Assembly: GCA_044239865.1 (NCBI GenBank)
Contig: JBIIAO010000004.1
Location: 186,001 to 250,000 of the forward strand
Direction: 5' to 3'
Source: CAIZGX01 sp044239865
GTDB lineage: Bacteria; Bacteroidota; Bacteroidia; Flavobacteriales_D; Sanyastnellaceae
DNA: 64,000 nucleotides
Under the pieces are notes generated by a model that had not been told where the DNA came from, ran no database searches, and saw only the letters and a program-made list of their open reading frames with translations. A program made the translations under genes and the position numbers. Below, one piece after another: positions 23,202-33,356 of the stretch (the stretch's first letter is position 1; each line of letters begins with the position of its first letter).

Positions 23202-24425
23202 ATGTTGTACCACCTATTTGAATACCTCGACAAGCACATGCATTTCCCTGGATCAGGGTTGTTTCACTACTTGTCGTTTCGGGCTGCTTTAAGCATCCTT
23301 ATTTCATTAACAATTTCAATGATTTTTGGAAAGTCGTTGATTCGCATGCTCCGCAAAAAGCAAGTGGGTGAGACCATTCGCGATTTGGGTTTGGATGGTC
23401 AAATGCAGAAGGCAGGTACACCCACAATGGGTGGACTAATAATACTTACAGCCATTTTGGTTCCTACACTCTTGCTTGCGGATTTGACCAATATATACAT
23501 TCAAACGATGATCATCGCTACCGTTTGGTTGGGGCTCATCGGATTCTTAGACGATTACATTAAGGTATTTAAAAAGAACAAAGAAGGACTTGCAGGGAAG
23601 AGCAAAATTGTTGGACAGATTGGAGTAGGAATTATTGTAGCGAGCATGCTTTATTGGAATCCCTCTGTGACCATTAAAGAGAAAGTTTCGGATGTGCAAA
23701 TTCAAAATGCCACGCAAGAGCAACAAGCCATGCAGTGGCAGGAAGAGAAGAGTTTGAAAACAACGATTCCTTTTGTGAAGGATAACGAATTTGATTACGC
23801 GTGGTTGGTTCCTGATAGCATGGAGAGCCCTTGGGTATTGTGGGGCGTGTTTGCAGTAATTGTAATATTTATTGTAACCGCTGTTTCAAACGGTGCGAAT
23901 ATTACGGACGGCATCGATGGATTGGCAACTGGAACAAGCGCTATCATCGGAATTACACTAGCTATTTTTGCATACGTTTCAGGTAACTACATTTTTGCAG
24001 ATTATCTCAACGTAATGTATATACCACATAGCGGTGAACTTACAGTTTTCATTGCAGCGTTTGTGGGTGCGTGTGTTGGATTTCTTTGGTTTAACAGTTT
24101 TCCAGCTCAAGTATTCATGGGCGATACGGGAAGCTTGGCCCTTGGTGGAATTATAGCAACATTTTCAATTGCCATTCGAAAAGAACTTCTTATCCCTGTA
24201 TTGTGTGGAATATTCTTGGTGGAAAACTTGAGCGTAATGATTCAAGTTGGGTACTTCAAGTACACAAGAAAAAAGTACGGCGAGGGACGTCGTATTTTCT
24301 TAATGTCACCCCTTCACCACCATTATCAGCGCAAGGGAATGCATGAATCGAAAATTGTTTCGCGCTTCTGGATCATCGGAATCATGCTCGCTGTTTTAAC
24401 TATCATCACTCTAAAAGTACGATAA
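23202..24425 (+). CDS. mraY: phospho-N-acetylmuramoyl-pentapeptide transferase
   Basis: The 407-residue integral membrane enzyme moves phospho-MurNAc-pentapeptide onto undecaprenyl phosphate to make lipid I. Conserved sites are GTPTMGG, FLDDYIK, NITDGIDGLATG, MGDTGSLALGG and PLHHHYQRKG. A loop of about 60 residues (around 155-215, rich in Q, E and K) makes it longer than the E. coli enzyme at 360 residues; such an insertion is usual in Bacteroidota MraY. It is 2 bp behind murE and overlaps murD by 1 bp. Confidence 0.97.
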   Translation: MLYHLFEYLDKHMHFPGSGLFHYLSFRAALSILISLTISMIFGKSLIRMLRKKQVGETIRDLGLDGQMQKAGTPTMGGLIILTAILVPTLLLADLTNIYIQTMIIATVWLGLIGFLDDYIKVFKKNKEGLAGKSKIVGQIGVGIIVASMLYWNPSVTIKEKVSDVQIQNATQEQQAMQWQEEKSLKTTIPFVKDNEFDYAWLVPDSMESPWVLWGVFAVIVIFIVTAVSNGANITDGIDGLATGTSAIIGITLAIFAYVSGNYIFADYLNVMYIPHSGELTVFIAAFVGACVGFLWFNSFPAQVFMGDTGSLALGGIIATFSIAIRKELLIPVLCGIFLVENLSVMIQVGYFKYTRKKYGEGRRIFLMSPLHHHYQRKGMHESKIVSRFWIIGIMLAVLTIITLKVR

Positions 24426-25768
24426 TGAGCAAGCGACTGGTCATACTTGGTGGAGGCGAAAGCGGAGCGGGCACAGCAGTGCTTGCAAAGAAGATGGGAT
24501 ACGATGTTTTCCTTTCAGACAAAGGCTTATTGAAAGACAAATACAAAGCTGAATTGAATGCTCACGGTGTTGCATTCGAAGAGGGATCACACACCGATGA
24601 ATTGATATTAAATGCGGATGAAGTGGTGAAGAGTCCGGGTATTCCGAACTCAGCCAAGTTGATTGTTGCGCTGCAAGAAAAAAATATTCCTGTGTTGTCT
24701 GAATTGGAATTTGCCTTTCGCTATACACAAGCGAAACTGATTGCCATTACAGGAAGCAATGGGAAAACGACAACGACTTTACTGACTTACCACATTCTGA
24801 AAAATGCAGGATTAAATGTTGGACTTGGTGGAAATGTTGGAAAGAGTTTCGCGAGACAAGTTGCCGAAGAGAATTTCGATTTTTATGTGTTGGAAGTAAG
24901 CAGTTTTCAATTGGACAATATGTATTCGTTCAAGGCTGACATTGCTATTCTAACCAACATTACCCCTGATCACTTGGATCGTTACGATTACGATTTAAGT
25001 AAATATGCCGATGCGAAACTTCGCATTGCGCAAAACCAAACGTCTAACGATGTTTTCATTTTCAATGCCGACGATGCCATTACCGCAGAGACCATGGCAA
25101 GACATGTATTGAACGCCACCCTATTTCCAATTTCAATTGAACCTGGAAAGACCTACGATCAAGGTGGCTATTGCGACGAATTAAATTTTAACCTAAACAC
25201 AAACCATAATTTATTTACTATGAAAATTACTGAACTAGCATTGCAAGGCAGACACAATTTGCAAAACAGCATGGCAGCCGGAGCCGCCGCGCGTTTTTTA
25301 GAATTAAGAAAAGAGGCAGTGCGCGACAGTCTGATGAATTTCGAAAACATTGAGCATCGCTTAGAGTTTGTTGCAAGTATTCATGGCATTCGTTTCATTA
25401 ACGACAGCAAGGCGACTAACGTGAACTCAACGTGGTATGCATTGGAATCTGTAGACAAGCCAATCATTTGGATCGCTGGTGGAACAGATAAAGGAAACGA
25501 TTATTCTGAATTGTCTGAATTGGTAAAGTCTAAAGTGAAAGCGATTGTATGTCTTACCAAAGACAGTTCAAAAATTAGAAAAGCATTTGGATCTATTGTA
25601 GATACCATTATTGATACAGATAGCGCAGAGCAAGCTGTGCGTGTTTCTTATGATCTTGGAAAAGATGGGGACACTGTGTTGTTATCTCCTGCTTGCGCTT
25701 CTTTCGATTTGTTCGAGAACTACGAAGACAGAGGTCGTCAGTTTAAAGTAGCAGTGAAAGGATTGTAA
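24425..25768 (+). CDS. murD: UDP-MurNAc-L-alanine:D-glutamate ligase
   Basis: The 447-residue Mur ligase starts with LVILGGGESGAGTAVLAKK, has the ATP loop TGSNGKTTTT, NITPDHLDRY and the C-terminal FINDSKATNVNST and LSPACASFDLFENYEDRG. It adds D-Glu to UDP-MurNAc-L-Ala. It overlaps the mraY stop codon by 1 bp and lies 3 bp before ftsW. All family motifs are present. Confidence 0.97.
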   Translation: MSKRLVILGGGESGAGTAVLAKKMGYDVFLSDKGLLKDKYKAELNAHGVAFEEGSHTDELILNADEVVKSPGIPNSAKLIVALQEKNIPVLSELEFAFRYTQAKLIAITGSNGKTTTTLLTYHILKNAGLNVGLGGNVGKSFARQVAEENFDFYVLEVSSFQLDNMYSFKADIAILTNITPDHLDRYDYDLSKYADAKLRIAQNQTSNDVFIFNADDAITAETMARHVLNATLFPISIEPGKTYDQGGYCDELNFNLNTNHNLFTMKITELALQGRHNLQNSMAAGAAARFLELRKEAVRDSLMNFENIEHRLEFVASIHGIRFINDSKATNVNSTWYALESVDKPIIWIAGGTDKGNDYSELSELVKSKVKAIVCLTKDSSKIRKAFGSIVDTIIDTDSAEQAVRVSYDLGKDGDTVLLSPACASFDLFENYEDRGRQFKVAVKGL

Positions 25769-25771
25769 ATC

Positions 25772-26956
25772 ATGCAGAAATTTCTTTCATATCTAAAGGG
25801 AGATCGGGTGATCTGGATGGTTGCACTTTTCTTGTGCACCCTTTCAGTATTGGCTGTATACAGCGCCGTATCTTCTTTGGTGTGGAAAGCAGAAGGTGGG
25901 AGTAGCGCCGGAGTATTGATAAAGCATATTTCTATGCTCGGTCTAGGACTGGCTTTCATGTATATCACCCATCTCTTGCCATTGTCTTTTTTTTCGCGAA
26001 TAGGACAATTAATGATTTGGGTAGTTATTCCGCTTTTGGTATTTACGTTGTTCTTCGGTTCAAACATTAACAATGCTGATCGTTGGATTCGAATACCGGG
26101 TATTGGATTGACTTTTCAAACGAGTGATTTAGCGAAACTGGTCTTAATCATTTATGTTGCGAGACAACTTACAGTGAAGCGTCAGCTATTAGGAGATTTT
26201 AGAAAAGGTGTCCTTCCCATTGTTATTCCTATTGCAATAGTTTGTGCTTTGGTTCTTCCTGCAAACTTCTCAACTGCCGCATTAATTGGGTTTGTGTGTT
26301 TTTTAATGCTGGTTTTTGGAGGAGTGCCATGGAGACATTTATTTAAGCTGATTGGAGTAGGTGTGGGTTTACTTGTATTGATTATTGCCGCGGGTGAATT
26401 GGGACCGGAAAAATTACTACCGCGTTACAGCACTTGGAAGAACCGATTAATCGGAAAGGAAGTGCAAGCTGGAGCAATAGACGATTCGAAATATCAAATT
26501 GAATTGGCTCAATATGCAATTTATGAAGGAGGAATTATTCCGAAAGGACCTGGATCTGGATCGTCGCGTAATTTTTTGCCGCATCCTTATTCAGATATGA
26601 TTTACGCCTTTATTATTGAAGAGTATGGTTCTATTTTAGGTGGAGTGTTGGTTCTGTTCATGTATGTGATTTTCTTGTTTCGTGTCATTCGAATTTCAAT
26701 TCGAAGTCCGAAATATTTCGGCGGACTTACAGCTTTGGGATTGGGTTTAGTCATTTCCATTCAAGCTTTCATTAACATGGGAGTTGCAGTGAATTTATTT
26801 CCAACCACCGGGCAACCACTGCCGCTAGTAAGTATGGGTGGAACATCAATTGTTTTCGTAGCCATAATGTTCGGTGTTATTCTTAGTATTTCGAAGATGA
26901 GCGAGGAGAATGATGATGCAGAGCAAAATGATGAATTAGAGGGATCCCCATTTTAA
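25772..26956 (+). CDS. ftsW: lipid II polymerase/divisome protein FtsW
   Basis: The 394-residue SEDS protein has about ten transmembrane helices. It shows the conserved NADRWIRIPGI, SDLAKLVLI, FIIEEYGSILGG and the terminal FPTTGQPLPLVSMGGTS motif. It polymerises lipid II at the septum with FtsI. Its place between murD and murG, rather than beside a PBP2, favours FtsW over RodA. The C-terminal tail is short and acidic. Confidence 0.96.
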   Translation: MQKFLSYLKGDRVIWMVALFLCTLSVLAVYSAVSSLVWKAEGGSSAGVLIKHISMLGLGLAFMYITHLLPLSFFSRIGQLMIWVVIPLLVFTLFFGSNINNADRWIRIPGIGLTFQTSDLAKLVLIIYVARQLTVKRQLLGDFRKGVLPIVIPIAIVCALVLPANFSTAALIGFVCFLMLVFGGVPWRHLFKLIGVGVGLLVLIIAAGELGPEKLLPRYSTWKNRLIGKEVQAGAIDDSKYQIELAQYAIYEGGIIPKGPGSGSSRNFLPHPYSDMIYAFIIEEYGSILGGVLVLFMYVIFLFRVIRISIRSPKYFGGLTALGLGLVISIQAFINMGVAVNLFPTTGQPLPLVSMGGTSIVFVAIMFGVILSISKMSEENDDAEQNDELEGSPF

Positions 26957-26962
26957 TTTCAA

Positions 26963-28075
26963 ATGGAAAACAGGAATTTAAATAGAGTTTTGTTATCAGC
27001 GGGTGGAACGGGAGGACATATATTCCCCGCTATTGCCGTTGCGAATGAAATAAGAGCTCGCTTTCCTGAATGCGAGATTTTATTTGTTGGGGCGGAAGGA
27101 AAGATGGAGATGGAAAAAGTTCCTCAAGCGGGATATAAAATTATTGGACTTCCCATTGCAGGACTTCAACGCAAATTAACGCTTTCGAATTTTTTACTTC
27201 CAATTAAAATATTGAAAAGCATGTTGAAGGCGAAATCGGTAGTGAGAGAATTTCGCCCGGAAGTAGCTGTCGGTTTTGGAGGCTATGCTAGCGGTCCAAC
27301 GCTTCGTGCGGCCGGAACAGCAGGTGTTCCAACGGTGTTGCAAGAGCAGAATTCATTCGCGGGAGTTACCAATAAGTTGTTGGCGAAAAGAGCGAAAGCA
27401 ATTTGTGTGGCCTATGAGGGAATGGAAGTGTTTTTTCAAAAAGAAAAAATTCAATTAACAGGTAATCCAGTTCGGAAAGATTTTGTGAACCTACCCTATG
27501 CGCAGTCGGAAGCTTTATCGAAATTGAATTTCGATTCAACAAAAAAAACAATATTAATTATTGGTGGAAGTTTGGGCGCGCGCGCTGTGAACAATGCGGT
27601 GGAAGCTTCTCTGAATAGTTGGTTGAATCAAGGGTTTCAAGTGATTTGGCAATGCGGAAAAATATATAAGACAAATTTGGAATTGAAGTATCCGAACACG
27701 GATGGAATGCTATTGTTCGATTTCATTCAGGATATGGCATTGGTTTACGCCGCGGCAGATGTTATTATTTCTCGCGCTGGTGCTATGAGTGTTTCAGAGC
27801 TTTCGTTAGTTGGAAAACCAGTAGTCTTTATGCCCTCACCAAATGTGGCAGAAGACCACCAAACGAAAAATGCAATGGCGCTTGTTTCGAAACAGGCAGC
27901 ACTGATGGTGCGAGACAATGAGGCGGAATTGAAATTAGCGGAAATGATTTCTGAACTGCTTCACAACTCCAATGAAATTTCATTATTGGAAAAAAATATA
28001 GTGGCATTCGCGCGTCCGAATGCAACAGAAGAAATTGTAGATACCTTAATTGAAGTGGTGTATGGAAGAGCGTAA
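26963..28075 (+). CDS. murG: UDP-GlcNAc:lipid I N-acetylglucosaminyltransferase MurG
   Basis: The 370-residue GT-B enzyme has the N-terminal glycine-rich loop SAGGTGGHIFPAIAVA, GFGGYASGPTL, EQNSFAGVTN, the second loop IIGGSLGARAVN and SRAGAMSVSELSLVGKP. It makes lipid II on the inner face of the membrane. Its 3' end overlaps the likely murC start by 14 bp. Confidence 0.97.
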   Translation: MENRNLNRVLLSAGGTGGHIFPAIAVANEIRARFPECEILFVGAEGKMEMEKVPQAGYKIIGLPIAGLQRKLTLSNFLLPIKILKSMLKAKSVVREFRPEVAVGFGGYASGPTLRAAGTAGVPTVLQEQNSFAGVTNKLLAKRAKAICVAYEGMEVFFQKEKIQLTGNPVRKDFVNLPYAQSEALSKLNFDSTKKTILIIGGSLGARAVNNAVEASLNSWLNQGFQVIWQCGKIYKTNLELKYPNTDGMLLFDFIQDMALVYAAADVIISRAGAMSVSELSLVGKPVVFMPSPNVAEDHQTKNAMALVSKQAALMVRDNEAELKLAEMISELLHNSNEISLLEKNIVAFARPNATEEIVDTLIEVVYGRA

Positions 28076-29453
28076 GTTAACATGCGATGTCATGTATTTC
28101 TTGGGTATTGGTGGCATTGGTATGTCGGCTCTTGCTCGTTATTTCCATCGCAAGGGAGTGCATGTGATGGGATACGATCGCACGTCAACTGCATTAACCA
28201 CAGAGCTGGAGTTAGAAGGAATTTCAGTTCAGTACGAAGACAGCGTAATGTCTTTGCCACAACTTCTTCATTCAACACCGAAAGAGAAAGTGCTTGTTGT
28301 TCGGACACCAGCTGTTCCAAAAGATTCTTCTCAGCTGCAATATTTCCTTCAACATGAATTTAGAATTTGGAAGCGAAGTGAGTTGTTGGGCTATATAACT
28401 CAACTCGATGAAACCATTGCCATTGGCGGAACGCATGGAAAGACTACAACATCAACATTGGTGGCGCACATCCTTCATTCAACCATTGGTTGCAATGCTT
28501 TTTTAGGTGGAATTTCTTCCAACTTCAATAGCAATGTTTTGCTTTCGAATACTTCACGAACGGTGGTGGAAGCGGATGAATTCGATAGAAGTTTTTTGAC
28601 TTTGTATCCGAAGATTTCAGCATTGACCTCCATGGATCCCGATCATTTAGATATCTATGGAAACGAAGAGAGTATTCGTGAAGGTTTTCTTTTGTTTTTG
28701 AAACAAACTCGCGCAGATGGGAATATTGTGGTGAAAAAAGAGTTGAACATTCACGAAGAGTTGAAGTTGGAGAGGAGTGGTGTCTTGACTTACAGTATCT
28801 TGTCAGAAGCCGATTATTTCGCGACGAATATTCGGATTGAAGAGGGAAGTTATGTTTTCGATTTTCATTCTCCACAAGGAGAGTTGTTAGGTGTTCGTTT
28901 GGGTTTGCCTGGAAGACACAATGTTGAAAATGCTGTTGTGGCTATGGCTTGTTCGCTTCTAGCTGGCGTTGTGTTGAATGAACTGCCAGCTGTCCTTTCA
29001 AGTTTCAAAGGTGTTGCGCGAAGATTTGATGTGCGATTTAAAAGTGAGAGCGGTGTTTACATTGATGACTACGCCCACCATCCGACCGAGCTTTCAGCAT
29101 GCATTCGTTCGGTGCGTGAATTATTTCCAGATAAAAAAATTATAGGGATTTTTCAACCGCATTTGTTTTCAAGAACCAGAGATTTTGCAGATGGCTTTGC
29201 GGAAAGTTTGGAGCTTTTGGATATTCCAATTTTGTTACCCATATATCCTGCTAGGGAATTACCCATTGTGGGAATTGATTCACAATGGCTATTTGATAAA
29301 ATTCGAAAGACGGATAAATACCTTGTAGAGAAAGATGCCATCTTCACTTTGTTAAATAAACTGCAGTTTGATGTGCTGTTAACGTTAGGAGCAGGGGATA
29401 TTGATACCCTTGTTTCTCCGTTGGAAGTGTACATGAAAGAGCGAACGAAATGA
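28062..29453 (+). CDS. murC: UDP-N-acetylmuramate:L-alanine ligase
   Basis: The 463-residue Mur ligase has MYFLGIGGIGMSALARYF at the N-terminus, the ATP loop GGTHGKTTTST, VVEADEFDRSFL, SMDPDHLDIYG and YAHHPTEL. It starts the peptide stem. The ATG at 28062 is used: the open frame reaches to 28050, but 28062 gives ten residues before the glycine-rich loop, normal for MurC. An ATG at 28092 would cut into the first strand. It overlaps ftsQ by 4 bp. Confidence 0.95.
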   Translation: MEERKLTCDVMYFLGIGGIGMSALARYFHRKGVHVMGYDRTSTALTTELELEGISVQYEDSVMSLPQLLHSTPKEKVLVVRTPAVPKDSSQLQYFLQHEFRIWKRSELLGYITQLDETIAIGGTHGKTTTSTLVAHILHSTIGCNAFLGGISSNFNSNVLLSNTSRTVVEADEFDRSFLTLYPKISALTSMDPDHLDIYGNEESIREGFLLFLKQTRADGNIVVKKELNIHEELKLERSGVLTYSILSEADYFATNIRIEEGSYVFDFHSPQGELLGVRLGLPGRHNVENAVVAMACSLLAGVVLNELPAVLSSFKGVARRFDVRFKSESGVYIDDYAHHPTELSACIRSVRELFPDKKIIGIFQPHLFSRTRDFADGFAESLELLDIPILLPIYPARELPIVGIDSQWLFDKIRKTDKYLVEKDAIFTLLNKLQFDVLLTLGAGDIDTLVSPLEVYMKERTK

Positions 29454-30397
29454 AAGTAGAATCGACAAATAACCCTAAAAAAACTTCAAGGTTCATGAGG
29501 GTTTTGGTGTTGGTTTTTTTTGTTTTGATAGGCGCTGGAACTGTCGTTTTGTGGGCCTTTTCGATTTCGAAGCACAACGTTCAACCCATACCAGAACTTC
29601 GCGTGAGTATTCAAAGAGGGCAAGGAGTAGATGAGCTCATGACGAAAGAAGAAGTGGATTCGATTGTTCATGTTCATTTCGGATTGTTGGTGGGTACGCC
29701 AATGAATCAAATTGATGTTGGCGCTATTCAAGTGGCCGTTGATCGTCACCCAGCAGTTCAATCGTGCAATGTGTTTTTAGGTGTAGATGGAATTTTGCAC
29801 GTTGATATTCAACAGCGAGCTCCTATGTTCAGGGTCTTAAACAGTGATGGAACGGGATTCTATGTTGATACTTTGGGCCAGTCCTTCAGTTTGCTAGATC
29901 GAGCGGTGGCGTATGTTCCTGTTTTTTCAGCTGAAGGTACAATTGCTTCAATGGAGTTTCCAGCTAACAAAGACTACTACGATGAGAATGCTTTGGGCTT
30001 GACCTATTTGGATGAGCTGGTTTTATTTGGAAATCACATGCGTAAGAATGCGGATTTAAAAGACTGGGTAGAGCATGTGCATTTAACAAGCATGGGTACT
30101 ATAGAGGTTATTCCACGTATAGGAAGACATGTGATAGATTATGGAAGTATCTATAATTTGGAAATGAAAACAAAGATGCTTTTCCAATTTTATCGTTCGC
30201 AATTGTACATCACAGATCTTGAAAAATACAGCCGAATTAATTTGAATTTTGAAAATCAAATTATTTGTGAAAAGCGCGGGGTTTCTGCATTCCCAGCTAC
30301 TGCAGATAGCTTGACAACGAATTCGAACAATGCACCCATTGTGCTAGCTAACGACTTAATACCCGCAGCGGCGACGCCTGCACAACAACCTCAATAA
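29450..30397 (+). CDS. ftsQ: cell division protein FtsQ
   Basis: The 315-residue protein has a cytoplasmic N-terminus, one transmembrane helix (VLVLVFFVLIGAGTVVLWAF, about 20-39) and a periplasmic POTRA-like region. In that region IQVAVDRHPAVQSCNVFLG is followed by ILHVDIQQRAPMFRV, the FtsQ signature order. It bridges FtsL/FtsB with the rest of the divisome. It has an alanine- and glutamine-rich tail. It lies 7 bp before ftsA. Confidence 0.92.
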   Translation: MKVESTNNPKKTSRFMRVLVLVFFVLIGAGTVVLWAFSISKHNVQPIPELRVSIQRGQGVDELMTKEEVDSIVHVHFGLLVGTPMNQIDVGAIQVAVDRHPAVQSCNVFLGVDGILHVDIQQRAPMFRVLNSDGTGFYVDTLGQSFSLLDRAVAYVPVFSAEGTIASMEFPANKDYYDENALGLTYLDELVLFGNHMRKNADLKDWVEHVHLTSMGTIEVIPRIGRHVIDYGSIYNLEMKTKMLFQFYRSQLYITDLEKYSRINLNFENQIICEKRGVSAFPATADSLTTNSNNAPIVLANDLIPAAATPAQQPQ

Positions 30398-30404
30398 ATA
30401 TTTG

Positions 30405-31934
30405 ATGAATATGGAATATACATTTGCGACTTACAACAACCCAACCCCGAGCAACAAAGAAAAATTGGTAGTTGGAATTGATATTGGAACAACAAAGATT
30501 GCTTGCGTTGTTGGTAAAATAGACTCGTTTGGAAAGGTGACCATTCTTGGAATTGGTCGCAGTAAAAGCGACGGGGTGAAGCGTGGGATTGTTCTGAATA
30601 TCGATCAAACGGTTGCTTCCATTAAGGAGGCCGTTCAAAAAGCCGAGATTGAATGCGGAATTAAAGTTCACCGCGTGAATGTTGGAATCGCTGGTCAACA
30701 TATTAAGAGCATTCAGCAACCGGGAATATATACTCGCAAGGAATTAGAAACAGAGATAAGCATGAGCGATCTTCAGGCTTTGAAGGACGATATGTTCAAG
30801 ATTCATGTTCCAGCAGGAGAGTCAATCATACATGTTATTCCACAAGAGTATACTGTTGATACGGAAGGCGGAATTAAAGATCCAGTTGGAATGGCTGGCG
30901 TTCGTTTGCAAGCGAATTTCCACATTATTACGGGTTCACTTCCTGCTATCAAAAACATCTATCGTTGTGTGAAATTGTCGGGTCTGGAAGTGGGTGAATT
31001 GACCTTAGAGCCGATTGCGAGTTCAGCTGCAGTTTTAAGTGATGAAGAAAAGGAAGCTGGAGTTGCATTGGTAGACATTGGTGGAGGAACAACGGACATT
31101 GCAATTTTTCACGATGGATTAATTCGTCATACTGCGGTAATTCCATTTGGTGGAAATATTTTGACTGAAGATATTAAAACGGGATGTTCAATTTTAAGCA
31201 GACATGCTGAGCAGTTGAAAGTTCAGTACGGATCGGCTTTAGCTGCCGAGACACAGAATGCGAAAGTGGTTGTTCCCGGATTGAACGGCAGAACGCCAAA
31301 GGAAATTACGTTGGGTGCGCTTTCTGGAATTATTGAAGCACGCATGAAGGAAATTTTGGAGTTGGTTCACTTTGAAATTATGCGCAGTGGCTATGAGAGA
31401 AAATTAATTGGTGGAATTGTGTTGACCGGTGGCGGTGCACAGTTGAAGCACATTAAGCAATTGGTTGAGTACATTACAGGATTGGATTGCCGCATTGGTA
31501 AGCCCATTGAGCACGTAATTAATTATAAAGATGAGTCGCAGTTGCCACCAGCTCTTTCTACGGGCGTAGGTCTTGTTATTACTGGAGAAGAGAATGTGGG
31601 TGAAGATTATTTCGAGCGTATTATTGGAGAAGCATTAATAGATGAGAGTATTCCTGCAGAGAAGCAAGTGGAGACTCAACCTGAAGAGGAAGAAATGGAA
31701 GAAGTGTTTGTTCCTATTGGTGATTTCTCGTCATACATGGAAACCATCGAAGAATTGAACGAAAATTCCATAGAAGAAGGAACACAAACAGAAAGTGTTA
31801 ATGAAGAATCTGTTCATATGGAAGAGGAAGAAACTCAGAAGCCGGTGAAAATTCGTGAACCACGAAAGCCATTTGGTGAAAGTATGTTAAGTCGATTCAA
31901 AGGATTCTTTGAAAACGACGAAGCGGTAAATTAA
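30405..31934 (+). CDS. ftsA: cell division protein FtsA
   Basis: The 509-residue actin-like ATPase has phosphate-1 loop VVGIDIGTTKIACVVG, LVDIGGGTTDIAIF and GIVLTGGGAQLKHI. After about residue 405 comes an acidic linker of about 80 residues. The C-terminal helix ESMLSRFKGFFEND would bind the membrane. FtsA ties FtsZ to the membrane. The first in-frame ATG, 30405, is used; an upstream TTG at 30402 is unlikely. No ftsZ gene follows: the next gene is convergent and overlaps by 4 bp. Confidence 0.95.
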   Translation: MNMEYTFATYNNPTPSNKEKLVVGIDIGTTKIACVVGKIDSFGKVTILGIGRSKSDGVKRGIVLNIDQTVASIKEAVQKAEIECGIKVHRVNVGIAGQHIKSIQQPGIYTRKELETEISMSDLQALKDDMFKIHVPAGESIIHVIPQEYTVDTEGGIKDPVGMAGVRLQANFHIITGSLPAIKNIYRCVKLSGLEVGELTLEPIASSAAVLSDEEKEAGVALVDIGGGTTDIAIFHDGLIRHTAVIPFGGNILTEDIKTGCSILSRHAEQLKVQYGSALAAETQNAKVVVPGLNGRTPKEITLGALSGIIEARMKEILELVHFEIMRSGYERKLIGGIVLTGGGAQLKHIKQLVEYITGLDCRIGKPIEHVINYKDESQLPPALSTGVGLVITGEENVGEDYFERIIGEALIDESIPAEKQVETQPEEEEMEEVFVPIGDFSSYMETIEELNENSIEEGTQTESVNEESVHMEEEETQKPVKIREPRKPFGESMLSRFKGFFENDEAVN

Positions 31935-33352
31935 TTTTTTTCGAAAAGTGCCACCGCCTCCAAATGTGAGGTGTGTGGGAACTGATCGACGAAACTAATT
32001 TTCTTCAACTGATATCCTGAAAGAATAAGTGTCTCGCAGTCTCGTGCTTGTGTCGCAGGATTGCATGAGATGTAAACGATGCGTTTCGCGTCGAGTCCGA
32101 TTACTTTTCTTAATGTCTTTGGTGAAATGCCTCCACGGGGAGGGTCGAGCACCAACGTGTTGATTTGGTTTTGAAATTGCGGTTGTTCCAACAAGAATTT
32201 CCCCACATCTGCAGCGAAGAATTCAATATTCGAAACATTGTTTTCTAGTGCATTTTTCTTCGCGTCTTCAATGGCAGCTTCCACAATATCTACTCCCACA
32301 ACAGGCAAAGAAGTTTTTTGTGCAATGAGTTGTCCTATTGTTCCTGTTCCGCAAAATAGGTCGAGAATATATCCGTCAGGAACCTCAGCTGGATTGCAAT
32401 AGTCTATTGCCTTTGTGTAAAGTCTTTCAGCGCTTTTCGGATTGGTTTGAAAGAAGCTCTTCATATTTACTTTGAACTTCAATCCCAATAAAATTTCTTC
32501 GATTTCAGAATTTCCGTAGAGCAGATTTGATGAGCCGTTCAAAGGTTCAGCGCGATCTCCAGTGTCATCATTCAAGGTGTGAATAATTCCGTCGCAGCGA
32601 TCTCCAAGTATGTCTAAGACGAGTTGAACAAATCCGTCGCAATCGAACAGCTCTAGTCCAACCGAAGAGGTTACGAGGTTAATCAGAAGGAGGTCGTGAG
32701 TGAATGATTTTCGAACCACAACGTATCTGAAGAATCCTTCTCGCTTCGGCGGATGCCATGCAGGAAGTCCGCTATTTATGCAGAATGTGCGAATGCGGTG
32801 TAGATTGTTTTCAAAAGTTGCGTCGAAGAGTCCTGATTCAGCGTCTAAGTTTTCTACCATCCACCAAGTTCCTCGGTGCTTAAATCCTAAACCGAAATCA
32901 TCTAATTCTTCTTTGGTTGGAAGGTCGTATCGAATAGCGCTGAAGCTATATTCCATTTTGTTTCTGTAGTTCCAAACCGATGGAGACTCGATGTACTCAT
33001 CGAAGAGTTCATCGATGTTTTCTATTTTTCCAATGCGTTTGTACAATTGAAGGCAAGAATCCTTTTTGGCTTCGTGTTGTTTTTCAATAGGCCAAGCGGC
33101 ATAGGGCGCGCCTGGAATGCGCTGAAATGGAAGTTCTATTTCATCGGGAGAATTCTCAAGCACTTCAACCAATTTGCAATTCGCAAATCGTTTGTCGGGC
33201 TTGATTACCTGTGCGCGAACTAGTTGTCCTGGGAATGTATTTTCAACAAAAACGGTAAAATCGCCTTTGTCGGTTTTCAATAGTCCAATGCCATTGCCTC
33301 CGAAGGCAAAGCGGTCTATTTTAATGTCGAGTATTTGGTTCTTTTTTAGCAC
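31931..33352 (-). CDS. rlmD: RlmD/TrmA-family RNA (uracil-C5) methyltransferase
   Basis: With a GTG start at 33352 the protein has 473 residues: an N-terminal TRAM-like domain (ILDIKIDRFAFGGNGIGLL), then YRNKMEYSFS, FQTNPKSAERLY, SAM motif LDLFCGTGTIGQ, LDPPRGG, the catalytic-Cys motif VYISCNPATQARD and the base-carrying HLEAVALFE. The family makes 5-methyluridine in RNA. The N-terminal Fe-S motif (C..C..C) of E. coli RlmD is absent; the matching segment reads PFQRIPGAPYAAWPIEKQ. The frame stays open another 159 bp upstream, but only through a 12-bp repeat array, so I do not accept that longer start. Confidence 0.85.
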   Translation of the reverse strand: MLKKNQILDIKIDRFAFGGNGIGLLKTDKGDFTVFVENTFPGQLVRAQVIKPDKRFANCKLVEVLENSPDEIELPFQRIPGAPYAAWPIEKQHEAKKDSCLQLYKRIGKIENIDELFDEYIESPSVWNYRNKMEYSFSAIRYDLPTKEELDDFGLGFKHRGTWWMVENLDAESGLFDATFENNLHRIRTFCINSGLPAWHPPKREGFFRYVVVRKSFTHDLLLINLVTSSVGLELFDCDGFVQLVLDILGDRCDGIIHTLNDDTGDRAEPLNGSSNLLYGNSEIEEILLGLKFKVNMKSFFQTNPKSAERLYTKAIDYCNPAEVPDGYILDLFCGTGTIGQLIAQKTSLPVVGVDIVEAAIEDAKKNALENNVSNIEFFAADVGKFLLEQPQFQNQINTLVLDPPRGGISPKTLRKVIGLDAKRIVYISCNPATQARDCETLILSGYQLKKISFVDQFPHTSHLEAVALFEKN

Positions 33353-33356
33353 GGGG

